Assembly: GCA_002479075.1 (NCBI GenBank)
Contig: DLLG01000011.1
Location: forward strand, 16,019-80,018
DNA length: 64,000 bases
From: Clostridiales bacterium UBA7568
Lineage (GTDB): Bacteria > Bacillota > Clostridia > Oscillospirales > CAG-272
Direction: 5' to 3'
A program made the position numbers and the translations under genes. The number at the start of each line of letters is the position of its first letter. Within the stretch, counting starts at the first letter, position 1. The notes under the pieces are model-generated. The model was not told the origin of the DNA and did no database searches. It saw only the letters and a list, made by a program, of their open reading frames with translations. Shown here piece after piece: positions 49,136-57,902 of the stretch.

Positions 49136-50566
49136 TCATATGACAGAATCTGCGGAGGTTTTCGGTTCGGACTGCGCCGCCCGGCTTAATTGCCGATACG
49201 TCTTCGAAATGATGACCGCGGATATGACCGCCGTCAGAATATCGGAGGCGGGCATTGAATAAAGAACGCCGTCCAGCCCGAAAAATAGTGGCAGGAGCAA
49301 CGCAAGCCCGACGCCAAACACAATCTCGCGAACCATCGAAAGCAGCGTTGATTCGACGGCTTTTCCCATTGCCTGGAGGAAGATGAACGTCGCTTTATTG
49401 ACGCAGGCAAGTATCATCATACAAAGATAAACACGGAATGCCCGAACTGCAAACTCCGTATAGTATATGCTCTCGTTTTTTGCCCCGAAAATGCCGATGA
49501 GCGCATTCGGGAAAAATTCAACGATTACAAGCGCAACGGCACCGAGCACGGCTTCGGAAACGAGGAGCGTTGTAAACAGCTTTTTCACCCGCTCAGGACG
49601 CTTCGCGCCCATATTGAAACCGACAATCGGAATACACCCCGCCGCCATACCGATGACAACCGAAATCACAATCTGGAAAAACTTCATCACAATTCCGACA
49701 ACAGCCATCGGTATCTGCGCATACTGCTCCTGCCCGAAAACAGGATCCTGCGCACCGTATTTGCGGAGCATATTATTGATTGCCGCCATTGCCGCAACAA
49801 GCGAGATCTGCGCAAGAAAGCTGCAAAGCCCGAGCGAAACAATCCTCCCGATGACGCTCTTTTTTGGAGCAAACGATGCCTTGTCGAGCTTTATGCTCTT
49901 TGTGCGGAACAGATACAGAATTGCCAGAACCGCCGTCAGCACCTGACCGATAACCGTTGCAACGGCAGCGCCCATCATACCCCATCTGAAAACGAAAATG
50001 AAGATCGGATCAAGTATAACGTTTGCGAGCGCGCCGGCAAGCGTTGAGACCATTGCGAATTTCGGGCTTCCGTCCGCACGGATGACAGGATTCATTGCCT
50101 GCCCAAACATATAAAACGGGATTCCGAGCGTGATATAAAAGAAATACTCCTTTGAAAACTCAAAAGTCTCTGCATTGACGCGACCGCCGAAAACAGTAAT
50201 CAATTCGTCGTCAAAAACAAGGTAAAGGGCCGTCAGAACACAGCCCGCGGCAACAGTCAGAAGAATCGCATTGCCGACGGAATGTTTTGCCTCATCTCTT
50301 TTCCCCTCCCCGAGGAGCCCGCTGACCATAGCACAGCAACCGTCGCCAAAGCAAACCGCGATACCGAGCGCAATAACCGTCAGCGGAAAAACTACCGTGT
50401 TTGCGGCGTTCCCGTATGAGCCGAGATAGCTTGCGTTTGCGATAAAAATCTGATCGACAATGTTATAAAGCGCTCCGACAAGCAGGGAAATAACGCAGGG
50501 AACGGCGTACTTTTGCATAAGCCTTCCGACGTTTTCCGTGGCGAGGAAATTTTGTGATCGTTCCAT
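49136..50566 (-). CDS. MATE family efflux transporter
   Basis: 476 residues, 12 helices in two halves. The family start is VGRLMQKYAVPCVISLLVGALYNIVDQIFI, with FGQAMNPVIRADGSPKFAM and VVIGMAAGCIPIVGFNMGAKRPERV later. Resembles the NorM/MepA branch that exports cationic compounds. Expressed from a promoter at 50642-50670 through a short leader with a terminator hairpin immediately before the ribosome site. Confidence 0.92.
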   Translation of the reverse strand: MERSQNFLATENVGRLMQKYAVPCVISLLVGALYNIVDQIFIANASYLGSYGNAANTVVFPLTVIALGIAVCFGDGCCAMVSGLLGEGKRDEAKHSVGNAILLTVAAGCVLTALYLVFDDELITVFGGRVNAETFEFSKEYFFYITLGIPFYMFGQAMNPVIRADGSPKFAMVSTLAGALANVILDPIFIFVFRWGMMGAAVATVIGQVLTAVLAILYLFRTKSIKLDKASFAPKKSVIGRIVSLGLCSFLAQISLVAAMAAINNMLRKYGAQDPVFGQEQYAQIPMAVVGIVMKFFQIVISVVIGMAAGCIPIVGFNMGAKRPERVKKLFTTLLVSEAVLGAVALVIVEFFPNALIGIFGAKNESIYYTEFAVRAFRVYLCMMILACVNKATFIFLQAMGKAVESTLLSMVREIVFGVGLALLLPLFFGLDGVLYSMPASDILTAVISAVIISKTYRQLSRAAQSEPKTSADSVI

Positions 50567-50581
50567 ATATGATACCTCCGT

Positions 50582-50670
50582 AAAAAAATAATGCGCAAGC
50601 CCGACGTCCGGACTTACGCATTTCTGCTACGCAACTGTTTTATTATAGCATTTTCAAAAGGAAATTTCAA
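50582..50670 (-). promoter_or_regulatory. MATE promoter and attenuator-like leader
   Basis: Minus-strand TTGAAA (50665-50670), 17-nt spacer, TATAAT (50642-50647). About 15 nt into the transcript begins TGCG-AAG-CCGG/CCGG-CTT-CGCA-type pairing (50592-50620), ending in ATTATTTTTTT, then the ribosome site. A terminator inside a leader of about 65 nt implies controlled read-through. Confidence 0.6.
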
Positions 50671-50820
50671 AGGGCATTTTCAATAAAAATTCCCGCAATT
50701 CAGCAGGCAAAAAGCAAGAAATTTTTACAACAGAGGAGTTTTTCCAGTTTGCAGACATTGCCGGGGCGGGGCTCACTCATCCGCCGTTTTTATTCCCATA
50801 ACATTTTCCCCATATCCCCC

Positions 50821-50954
50821 TTGACTTTCCCTCCGCGTTATGATATAATGCCTGAAGCTGAATATGAATCTGCCACCGGGCAGAGGCAGTGCATTATGCG
50901 CTCGCAAACACATCGTTAGGTCTTTGAAGATGTGTTTACGGGTGCGTTTTTTTT
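50821..50954 (+). promoter_or_regulatory. pnuC promoter and terminator-bearing leader RNA
   Basis: TTGACT (50821-50826), 17-nt spacer, TATAAT (50844-50849). The leader of about 105 nt has CTGCC/GGCAG and GTGCAT/ATGCGC-type hairpins. It then has a long stem AAACACATC (50906-50914) / GATGTGTTT (50929-50937), extended by CGC/GCG, then eight T (50947-50954) and the ribosome site. This is a transcription-attenuation layout. NAD+-responsive leaders precede pnuC in some Firmicutes, but I cannot match this one to a known class. Nothing else is seen between 50671 and 50820. Confidence 0.65.
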
Positions 50955-50964
50955 GGAGGTTTTT

Positions 50965-51675
50965 ATGATAAAAAGACTTTTTGGCTACTTTTCAAAGGGG
51001 GAGCTGCTTTTATGGAGCTTTTCCGTCACACTCATTCTGGCGTCGTTCGGCATTTTCGGCGGGAACGGCGCGCTGACGCTTATAGCGTCGCTCGTCGGCG
51101 TGACGTCAATCCTCATAAACGCAAAAGGAAACCCCATAGGGCAGCTGCTGATGATCGTTTTCAGCCTACTTTACGGGATAATTTCCTATTCCTTTTCCTA
51201 CTACGGAGAAATGCTCACATATCTCGGAATGACAATGCCGGCATCTGTGTTTTCCCTCATATCCTGGCTCAGACACCCATACAAGGGCAAGCGCTCGGAG
51301 GTTCGGGTCAACTCAATATCCGCCCTTGAAGCGACGGTTATGTTTTTTGCCGCCGCAGCGGTTACTGCCGGATTTTATTTCATCCTGAAATTCTTCAACA
51401 CGGCAAATATCGTTCCGAGCACGATTTCCGTAACGACAAGTTTTCTCGCCGTTTATCTTACTTTCCGAAGAAGCCCCTATTTCAGCCTTGCATATGCGGC
51501 AAACGACATTGTTTTAATCGTTCTCTGGACGCTGGCAAGCCTTGATGACAGTCGTTATATCTCCGTAACCGTTTGCTTTTCGGCATTCCTGATAAACGAT
51601 ATATACGGGTTTATCGGCTGGAAAAGGCTGAAAGCAAAACAAGCCGAAACGGCGGCTCCGAAATCCGTATTATAA
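50965..51675 (+). CDS. pnuC: PnuC-family vitamin transporter
   Basis: 236 residues, seven or eight helices of the PnuC/SemiSWEET-like fold: SLVGVTSILINAKGNPIGQLLMIVFSLLYGIISY has the typical N-rich helix, and RSPYFSLAYAANDIVLIVLWTLAS and FLINDIYGFIGWKRLK follow. Facilitates uptake of nicotinamide riboside or a related vitamin precursor (ribosyl or thiamine-type relatives exist). ATG at 50965 after GGAGG. The leader suggests control by the vitamin or its coenzyme. Confidence 0.88.
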   Translation: MIKRLFGYFSKGELLLWSFSVTLILASFGIFGGNGALTLIASLVGVTSILINAKGNPIGQLLMIVFSLLYGIISYSFSYYGEMLTYLGMTMPASVFSLISWLRHPYKGKRSEVRVNSISALEATVMFFAAAAVTAGFYFILKFFNTANIVPSTISVTTSFLAVYLTFRRSPYFSLAYAANDIVLIVLWTLASLDDSRYISVTVCFSAFLINDIYGFIGWKRLKAKQAETAAPKSVL

Positions 51676-51738
51676 GGAACGCCGCATACTCCCCGCTTTC
51701 TGCTTTGCCGGAGACTGCGGCAAACGTAGCTTTTAAAA

Positions 51739-51778
51739 ATGCGCAAAAACCGGGTCGCACGGGGCTTGCGTATTTTTT
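51739..51778 (+). terminator. Terminator after pnuC
   Basis: ATGCGCAA/TTGCGTAT with CCG/CGG inside and ATTTTTTC after. Confidence 0.7.
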
Positions 51779-51821
51779 CTTTCCGACGGCCTTTGTATTT
51801 TGAAAAAAATTCTTCCCGCAG

Positions 51822-51850
51822 TTGACATCACAGCATAAATATTATATAAT
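51822..51850 (+). promoter_or_regulatory. Promoter of the yicC-rsgA operon
   Basis: TTGACA (51822-51827), 17-nt spacer, TATAAT (51845-51850), 50 nt before yicC. I see no other strong promoter or terminator through 63.9 kb. Confidence 0.88.
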
Positions 51851-51900
51851 TATATTATTATATTATGGGTCATTGCGAAGGTTCGCAGAAAGGACATAAA

Positions 51901-52785
51901 ATGATAAGAAGTATGACAGCTTACGGACGCGCCAAAAGCGAAACCCCCGAGCGCAGCGTTCTTGTTGAGATAAAGTCGGTCAACAACCGCTATCTCGACT
52001 GCACAATCAAGATTCCCCGCCTTTTCGGATTTCTTGAGGACAAAATCAAAGCCCGCCTCACGGAAAGAGGCATTTCAAGAGGAAAAATCGATGTTTTCGT
52101 TACGATTGACATTCTCGAAAATCCGGGAATAGAAGTCGAACTGGACAGGGCTTATGTAAAGAGCTATATCGATGCGCTCCGTCGTCTTTCGGATGAGTTC
52201 GGGCTCCCCTGCGACATTTCAACGATGCGCATTGCCCAGAACAGAGACATTTTCACCGTCAAAAAGGCGGATGAGGATATCGATGCGGAATGGCAGAAGC
52301 TGCTCCCCGTTCTGGACGAGGCGATCGACGCTTTCCTTGCCGCAAGAGAGACCGAAGGCGCAAATATGAAAGCGGACATAGTTGAAAAGCGCAACAGGGT
52401 TGAGGTTCTTGCAAAAAAGATTGCTCCGCTCTCCGAGGCAGACGTCAAGGGGCAGTTTGAAAGAGTCCGCAACCGCATCGCCCAGATAGCAGGGGACGGC
52501 ATAAACTTTGACGAGGGCAGACTGCTGACGGAATGTGCCCTTGCCGCAGACAAGCTGGCGATCGACGAAGAGCTCGTCCGTCTCGATTCGCATTTTGCCG
52601 CATTTGACGAGATCGTTAAATCAGACGAGCCTGTCGGCAGGAAGCTGGATTTCCTGCTTCAGGAGATAAACAGAGAGACAAACACAATCGGCTCAAAGGC
52701 AAACAATGCGGAAATTGCAAAGCTCGTTGTTGAAATCAAGGCAGAGCTTGAAAAAATCCGCGAACAGATACAGAATATTGAATGA
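51901..52785 (+). CDS. yicC: YicC/YloC family endoribonuclease
   Basis: 294 residues. MIRSMTAYGRAKSE and VEIKSVNNRYLDCTIKIPRL open the family; the C-terminal FLLQEINRETNTIGSKANNAEIAKLVVEIKAELEKIREQIQNIE is its hallmark. YicC proteins are RNA endonucleases affecting mRNA and small-RNA turnover. ATG at 51901 after GAAAGGA; the frame opens 36 nt earlier without a site. Adjacent to remA and gmk as in Bacillus. Confidence 0.93.
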   Translation: MIRSMTAYGRAKSETPERSVLVEIKSVNNRYLDCTIKIPRLFGFLEDKIKARLTERGISRGKIDVFVTIDILENPGIEVELDRAYVKSYIDALRRLSDEFGLPCDISTMRIAQNRDIFTVKKADEDIDAEWQKLLPVLDEAIDAFLAARETEGANMKADIVEKRNRVEVLAKKIAPLSEADVKGQFERVRNRIAQIAGDGINFDEGRLLTECALAADKLAIDEELVRLDSHFAAFDEIVKSDEPVGRKLDFLLQEINRETNTIGSKANNAEIAKLVVEIKAELEKIREQIQNIE

Positions 52786-52812
52786 TTCCGAAAGGACGGC
52801 ACAAATAATTTT

Positions 52813-53088
52813 ATGATGAAATTTATCAATATCGGCTTCGGAAATATGGTTGCGGCGCATAGAGTTGTCGCTGTTGTCAGCCCCGAATCCGCGCCGATAA
52901 AACGACTTGTTGCAGAGCAGAAGGAAGCGGGCGGACTTATCGACGTTTCCTGCGGCAGACGCACCCGCTCCGTTATAATTACGGACAGCGACCACGTTAT
53001 CCTCTCCGCTCTCGCGGCGGAAACAATCTCCGGCAGACTTGAGGGTCTGTTTGAGCCGGATGACGAAGACGAGGATGACGACGAATGA
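52813..53088 (+). CDS. remA: RemA-type DNA-binding regulator (DUF370)
   Basis: 91 residues: MMKFINIGFGNMVAAHRVVAVVSPESAPIKRLV and TRSVIITDSDHVILSALAAETISGRL are the family. In B. subtilis RemA activates matrix and osmoprotection genes. This copy has an acidic tail (EPDDEDEDDDE). Overlaps gmk by 4 nt. Confidence 0.93.
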   Translation: MMKFINIGFGNMVAAHRVVAVVSPESAPIKRLVAEQKEAGGLIDVSCGRRTRSVIITDSDHVILSALAAETISGRLEGLFEPDDEDEDDDE

Positions 53089-53699
53089 GCGGCGGCAAGA
53101 GAGGATTGCTCTTCGTTATTTCCGGTCCCGCCGGCAGCGGAAAGAGCACTATAAACAAAAAGCTCGTCGAATCCGGAAAGTTTGAATTCTCCGTCTCCGC
53201 GACGACAAGAAAGCCGAGGGCGGGCGAGATCGACGGCGTGCATTATCATTTCATCTCACGCGAGGACTTTGAAAAAAAGATCGCGGCGGGAGAAATGCTC
53301 GAATATGCGGAATATGTCGGCAATTTTTACGGAACGCCGAGAGCGGCTGTCGAAAGCTGTCTTGACGCGGGAAAAAACATCATCCTTGAAATTGAGGTTC
53401 AGGGTGCGGCGCAGGTAAAGGAAAAGATGCCCGAGGCTGTTATGGTTCTGATTCTCCCGCCGGACGCAAAAACGCTTGAAGAACGCCTGCGCGGCAGAGG
53501 AACGGAAACGGATGAGATCATCCGGAGGAGGATGGAAGCATCAAAATATGAGCTCGAATATTTTTCAAACTACGATTACATCGTCATAAACGGACACGGT
53601 CAGTCGGACGAGGCGGCAGAGCTCATTTTGTCAATAGAAAAAGCGGAAAAGGCGCGCACCTTCCGCAATACCGAAATCAAAGAAAATTTTTATAATTAA
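53085..53699 (+). CDS. gmk: Guanylate kinase
   Basis: 204 residues. Phosphorylates GMP to GDP. P-loop ISGPAGSGKSTINKKL (about 11-26), GMP-binding FSVSATTRKPRAGEIDGVHYHFIS, then ILEIEVQGAAQVKEKMP and LRGRGTETDEIIRRRM. Coupled by ATGA to remA. Confidence 0.96.
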   Translation: MSGGKRGLLFVISGPAGSGKSTINKKLVESGKFEFSVSATTRKPRAGEIDGVHYHFISREDFEKKIAAGEMLEYAEYVGNFYGTPRAAVESCLDAGKNIILEIEVQGAAQVKEKMPEAVMVLILPPDAKTLEERLRGRGTETDEIIRRRMEASKYELEYFSNYDYIVINGHGQSDEAAELILSIEKAEKARTFRNTEIKENFYN

Positions 53700-53716
53700 G
53701 CAGGAGATAAAACGTT

Positions 53717-54007
53717 ATGATGATCAAGCCTTCAATCGACCAGCTCACAAAGGGCAAAATGAACCGCTATATGCTCGTTATGGCAACGGCAAAATGCGCA
53801 AGAATGGTAACGGATGAATACGTTGCGCAGAGAGAAAAAGCGGAAAAGATGATTGAAAGAAAAGAAACGGATAAAACTATCGCCGCGCTCATAAAGGGCG
53901 ATGTCAGAGATAAGAAAGCCGTTGAAAACGCTGTTCAGCGTCTTTACAGCGGCGAATTCGAAGTCGTTGATCCCGAGGCGGACAAGGAAATTCACGACGA
54001 CCTTTAA
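53717..54007 (+). CDS. rpoZ: RNA polymerase omega subunit
   Basis: 96 residues: MMIKPSIDQLTKGKMNRYMLVMATAKCARMV, then KPVENAVQRL-like AVENAVQRLYSGEFEVVD. It helps assemble the beta-prime subunit. Follows gmk as in many bacteria. The middle is slightly long and charged compared with most omegas, but recognisable. Confidence 0.88.
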   Translation: MMIKPSIDQLTKGKMNRYMLVMATAKCARMVTDEYVAQREKAEKMIERKETDKTIAALIKGDVRDKKAVENAVQRLYSGEFEVVDPEADKEIHDDL

Positions 54008-54013
54008 TCCGAA

Positions 54014-56455
54014 ATGAAGAAATATGACCGTGCCGTCGGCGTAAGACTTCTCGACCTCCCGTATCATCTGGACTCGGTTTTCACCTATTATATAAGCGAT
54101 TCCGAGACGGAAGAGATCCGGCGGGGGATGTTTGTCATCGTTCCGTTCGGCGCGGGAAACAGAAAGCAGACGGGAATAATCGAAATCGGAGAACATTCCG
54201 AGGAGGGCGACGAGCTGCCGCTCAAGCCCGTCATATCTGTCATAAACCCGGAGCTTGCGCTGACAGAGGAGATGCTCGGAATGCTCGGATTCCTCCGCGA
54301 AAGAACCCTTTGCAGCACGGGAGACGCCGTCCGCAGGCTTATCCCGGCGGACGCTTTTGACAAGGCGGAGGACGTTTTTTCCGTAGCAACAGGAGCAGAC
54401 GGCGTATCGCTCAATCAAAAAAGCCGTCTCCTCTTTGACTATCTGGAGGAAAACGGCGAAACGCCTCTTTCGGAGCTGAAAAAGAATTTTTCCGGCGACA
54501 TCGCCTCCCTTGCCCGCAGGATGACAAAAAGCGGGGAGCTTGTGTCCGAGCTGAAGATTAAAGGCGCGGCAAAAGCGGAGGAGAAGATTGCCGTTTTGCG
54601 GGAGGATGCGGATGAAACTGCCCTCTCCCTCCCGAGAACGACGGAAAACCACCGTCGTCTTTACGAAAGAATCCGCGAGGCGGGCAGAATTCCGCTTTCC
54701 GAACTGACAAGCGAGGGCTTTTCGCCTTCAACTCTGAGCGGGCTCGAAAAGCGCGGGCTTATAAATGTTATAAAGCAGGAAAAATTGCGCCTGCCATATA
54801 TGAATTTTCCCGTCAGAACTGGCAAAATCGAGCTTTCCGAGGGGCAGGCACGGGCAAAAAATGAGCTTTTATCGCTTATTGACGGAAAGCCGCACGGTGC
54901 GCTTTTATACGGCGTGACAGGCTCCGGCAAGACAAGCGTCATTCTTTCGCTCTGCGAAGACGTTATAAAATCGGGCAAAACGGCGATTGTTCTGGTGCCG
55001 GAGATTGCGCTGACGTGGCAATCGGTTGCAATGTTCTCTGCGTTCTTCGGGGACAGGCTCGCCGTTATACATTCCGCGCTTTCCGCGGGCGAGCGGTTTG
55101 ACACTTACAGAAAAATCCGCCGCGGCGACTGCGATGTTGTCCTCGGCACACGCTCCGCAATTTTTGCTCCGCTTGAGAATCTCGGGCTGATCGTCATAGA
55201 CGAGGAGCAGGAGCACACATACAAATCCGATCAGTCGCCGAAATATTCCGCAAAGGACGTCGCGCGCTACCGTTGCGAAAAAAACGGAGCGCTTATGCTC
55301 TTATGCTCGGCAACGCCGTCCGTCGAAACTTATTACAGGGCGGTGACCGGAGTATATTCGCTTATAAAGCTCGAAGGCAGATACGGAAAGGCGACCTTGC
55401 CGACCGTCACTCTCGCCGATATGCGCGAGGATTCATCGGAATTCAGAATAATCGGCAAGGTGCTTGCGGAAAAGTTGATAAAAAACTACGAGGAGGGGCA
55501 TCAGTCGCTTCTCTTTCTGAACAGAAGGGGTTACAGCAGCTTCCTCATCTGCCGCAAATGCGGGGGCGTTATGCTCTGCCCGCATTGCTCCGTCGCCCTG
55601 ACGTATCACGTAAGCGGCGGCAGAGGCTCGATGGTCTGTCATTACTGCGGCTACAAAACAAATCCGCCGAAGACCTGTCCCGCCTGCGGGAGCGAGCACA
55701 TCGGCTATATGGGCTATGGCACCCAGGCGCTCGAAGAAGCCGTAAAATCGCTTATACCGTCCGCAAGGGTGCTTCGTATGGACGCGGACACAACGACCGG
55801 CAAATATTCAAGGGACGAGATAATCGGCAAGTTTTCAAGAGGCGAAGCCGATATACTTCTCGGCACGCAGATGATCGCAAAGGGGCATAATTTTCCCCGC
55901 GTGACGCTTGCGGCGGCTGTCTCTGCGGACAGCTCCCTCTATTCCGACGATTTCCGCGCGGCGGAGAGGACGTTCTCCGTCATAACGCAGCTCGTCGGCA
56001 GGTCGGGCAGGAGCGACGAGCCGGGAGAGGCTGTCGTTCAGACATACTGTCCGGACAGCGAAACAATACGTCTCGGCACCGAGCAGAACTATGAAAAGTT
56101 CTTCGAAAACGAAATTGCCCTGCGTCGCGCTCTGCTCTTTCCGCCCTTCTGCGACATTGCGCTGTTTTCGGTGTCCTCTCCGGAGGAGGCTATATCAAAA
56201 GAGTTTGCCGCAAAGCTGGCAGAGGAGCTTTCCCGCCTTTCCGCGGAAAAATATGCGGACGTACCGCTGACGGTTTTCGGCCCGTTTGAAGCGCCGCTAT
56301 ACAAACTGAAAAACAAATACAGAATGAGAATTCTGATAAAACATAAAAACAATACCCGCTCACGCGCGTTGTTTTCCGAGTTGCTTTCGGGCGCGGAAAA
56401 AGCGGCGGGAGGGAAAATATCCGTCTCCGTTGACATAAACCCGTCGACGGTATAA
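54014..56455 (+). CDS. priA: Primosomal protein N' (PriA helicase)
   Basis: 813 residues. 3'-to-5' helicase that restarts stalled forks. N-terminal 3'-fork-binding domain (LDSVFTYYISD...GMFVIVPFGAGNRKQTGII), Walker A LLYGVTGSGKTSV (about 297-309), DEEQ box VIDEEQEHTYKSDQSPKYSAKDVARYR, zinc fingers CRKCGGVMLCPHC and CHYCGYKTNPPKTCPACG, and helicase motif VI QLVGRSGRSDEPG. The start 6 nt after rpoZ has the overlapping site AATCCGAAATG, which is weak. Confidence 0.96.
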   Translation: MKKYDRAVGVRLLDLPYHLDSVFTYYISDSETEEIRRGMFVIVPFGAGNRKQTGIIEIGEHSEEGDELPLKPVISVINPELALTEEMLGMLGFLRERTLCSTGDAVRRLIPADAFDKAEDVFSVATGADGVSLNQKSRLLFDYLEENGETPLSELKKNFSGDIASLARRMTKSGELVSELKIKGAAKAEEKIAVLREDADETALSLPRTTENHRRLYERIREAGRIPLSELTSEGFSPSTLSGLEKRGLINVIKQEKLRLPYMNFPVRTGKIELSEGQARAKNELLSLIDGKPHGALLYGVTGSGKTSVILSLCEDVIKSGKTAIVLVPEIALTWQSVAMFSAFFGDRLAVIHSALSAGERFDTYRKIRRGDCDVVLGTRSAIFAPLENLGLIVIDEEQEHTYKSDQSPKYSAKDVARYRCEKNGALMLLCSATPSVETYYRAVTGVYSLIKLEGRYGKATLPTVTLADMREDSSEFRIIGKVLAEKLIKNYEEGHQSLLFLNRRGYSSFLICRKCGGVMLCPHCSVALTYHVSGGRGSMVCHYCGYKTNPPKTCPACGSEHIGYMGYGTQALEEAVKSLIPSARVLRMDADTTTGKYSRDEIIGKFSRGEADILLGTQMIAKGHNFPRVTLAAAVSADSSLYSDDFRAAERTFSVITQLVGRSGRSDEPGEAVVQTYCPDSETIRLGTEQNYEKFFENEIALRRALLFPPFCDIALFSVSSPEEAISKEFAAKLAEELSRLSAEKYADVPLTVFGPFEAPLYKLKNKYRMRILIKHKNNTRSRALFSELLSGAEKAAGGKISVSVDINPSTV

Positions 56456-56466
56456 AAGGAGGAACT

Positions 56467-56946
56467 ATGGCAAAGCTGAAAATAATAACGGAAGAGGAGC
56501 CGCTCCGCAAAAAGAGCCGCCCGATTACGGAAATAACGGACAGAATCAGGACTCTTCTCTCCGATATGCTCGAAACTATGCGTGCGGCGGACGGCGTCGG
56601 GCTTGCGGCTCCGCAGGTCGGCGTTCTGCGCCGTGCGGTTGTAATTGAAGTGACGGAGGGGGAGGTGCTTTATCTCATCAACCCCGAAATAATCGAAACG
56701 GCGGGAGAGCAGGTCGGGCCCGAGGGCTGCCTTTCGCTCCCCGGCGAGCAGGGCATCGTCCGCAGACCGAATTATGTCAAAATCCGCGCGACGGATATTG
56801 AAGGAAACGAAAGGACATATGAGGGTATGGGGCTTCTGGCGCGCGCTATGTGTCACGAAATCGACCATCTCGACGGTATCCTTTATCCGGACAAAGCGGA
56901 AAGAATGATGACAAGAGAAGAGCTTGAAGAAGGAGACGAAAATTGA
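56467..56946 (+). CDS. def: Peptide deformylase
   Basis: 159 residues. Removes formyl from initiator Met. Motif 1 GVGLAAPQVG, motif 2 EGCLSLPG with the metal Cys, motif 3 CHEIDHLDGIL (HExxH-type His pair). Ribosome site AAAGGAGG. Followed by fmt, as usual. Confidence 0.97.
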   Translation: MAKLKIITEEEPLRKKSRPITEITDRIRTLLSDMLETMRAADGVGLAAPQVGVLRRAVVIEVTEGEVLYLINPEIIETAGEQVGPEGCLSLPGEQGIVRRPNYVKIRATDIEGNERTYEGMGLLARAMCHEIDHLDGILYPDKAERMMTREELEEGDEN

Positions 56947-57902
56947 GAATACTTTTCTTCGGCACACCCGATTTTGCAAAAAACGTGCTTTCGGCAATTG
57001 CGGAATCGGAATATAAAAACGATATAATCGGCGTTGTCACAAGAGAGGACAAGCCAAAAGACCGCGGCCACAAGCTGATGCCGACGCCTGTAAAGGTGCT
57101 GGCGCAGGAGCTGGGCTATCCGGTCTTTCAGCCGTCGACGCTCAAAGAAGAAGCCTTCGGCGAGACATTCCGCTCGCTTGCGCCCGATCTTTGCATCGTC
57201 GTTGCATACGGCAAAATCCTGCCGCATTACGTGCTTTTTGAGCCGCAATTCGGCGCAATAAACGTTCACGGCTCGATCCTTCCCAAATACCGCGGCGCCG
57301 CGCCCTTTCAGAGAGCCATTATGGCGGGAGAAAAGGAAATCGGCGTAACGATAATGAAAATGGACGACGGGCTGGACACGGGCGATATGCTTGCAAAGGT
57401 CTGCGTACCGCTTTTGCCGTCATCGACGTGCGGCGACATTGAAAGCGAGCTTTCCGCAAAGGGAGCGGCTCTTCTGCTCGACGTCATCCGCGCAATCGGG
57501 ACGGACAAATACCCGCCCGAAAAGCAGGACGATAGTCTTTCGACCTATGCAAAGAAGATTGAAGCCGGGGACAGAATCATTGATTTTTCGGAGAGCGCGG
57601 ACGTCTGTTCGCAGAGAATCCGTGCGCTTTCCCCCGCCCCGCTCGCACAGACGGACATTGACGGCCTTCCAGTCAAGATAACAAGGGCTGTCACAGCCGA
57701 GGGAGAACGGAACGGCGAGCCCGGAACGGTTGCCCTTCTCGGCGGCAAGGGAGAAGGCAGAATCGAAATAAACTGCGGCGAGGGCAGACTTGCAATCCTG
57801 CGCCTTATCCCGCAGGGTAAAAATGAAATGAGCGCGGGAGATTTTGTCCGCGGCAGAAAGATAACGGAGAGCTCGGTGCTCGGAAAAGGAGAAATCAAAT
57901 GA
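56943..57902 (+). CDS. fmt: Methionyl-tRNA formyltransferase
   Basis: 319 residues, TTG start overlapping the def stop (TTGA). RILFFGTPDFAKNVLSAI, the active-site INVHGSILPKYRGAAPFQRAIMAGE (Asn and His), MDDGLDTGDML, and C-terminal KITRAVTAEG region with the tRNA-binding domain. Makes formyl-Met-tRNA, the substrate def later processes. Confidence 0.96.
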   Translation: MRILFFGTPDFAKNVLSAIAESEYKNDIIGVVTREDKPKDRGHKLMPTPVKVLAQELGYPVFQPSTLKEEAFGETFRSLAPDLCIVVAYGKILPHYVLFEPQFGAINVHGSILPKYRGAAPFQRAIMAGEKEIGVTIMKMDDGLDTGDMLAKVCVPLLPSSTCGDIESELSAKGAALLLDVIRAIGTDKYPPEKQDDSLSTYAKKIEAGDRIIDFSESADVCSQRIRALSPAPLAQTDIDGLPVKITRAVTAEGERNGEPGTVALLGGKGEGRIEINCGEGRLAILRLIPQGKNEMSAGDFVRGRKITESSVLGKGEIK

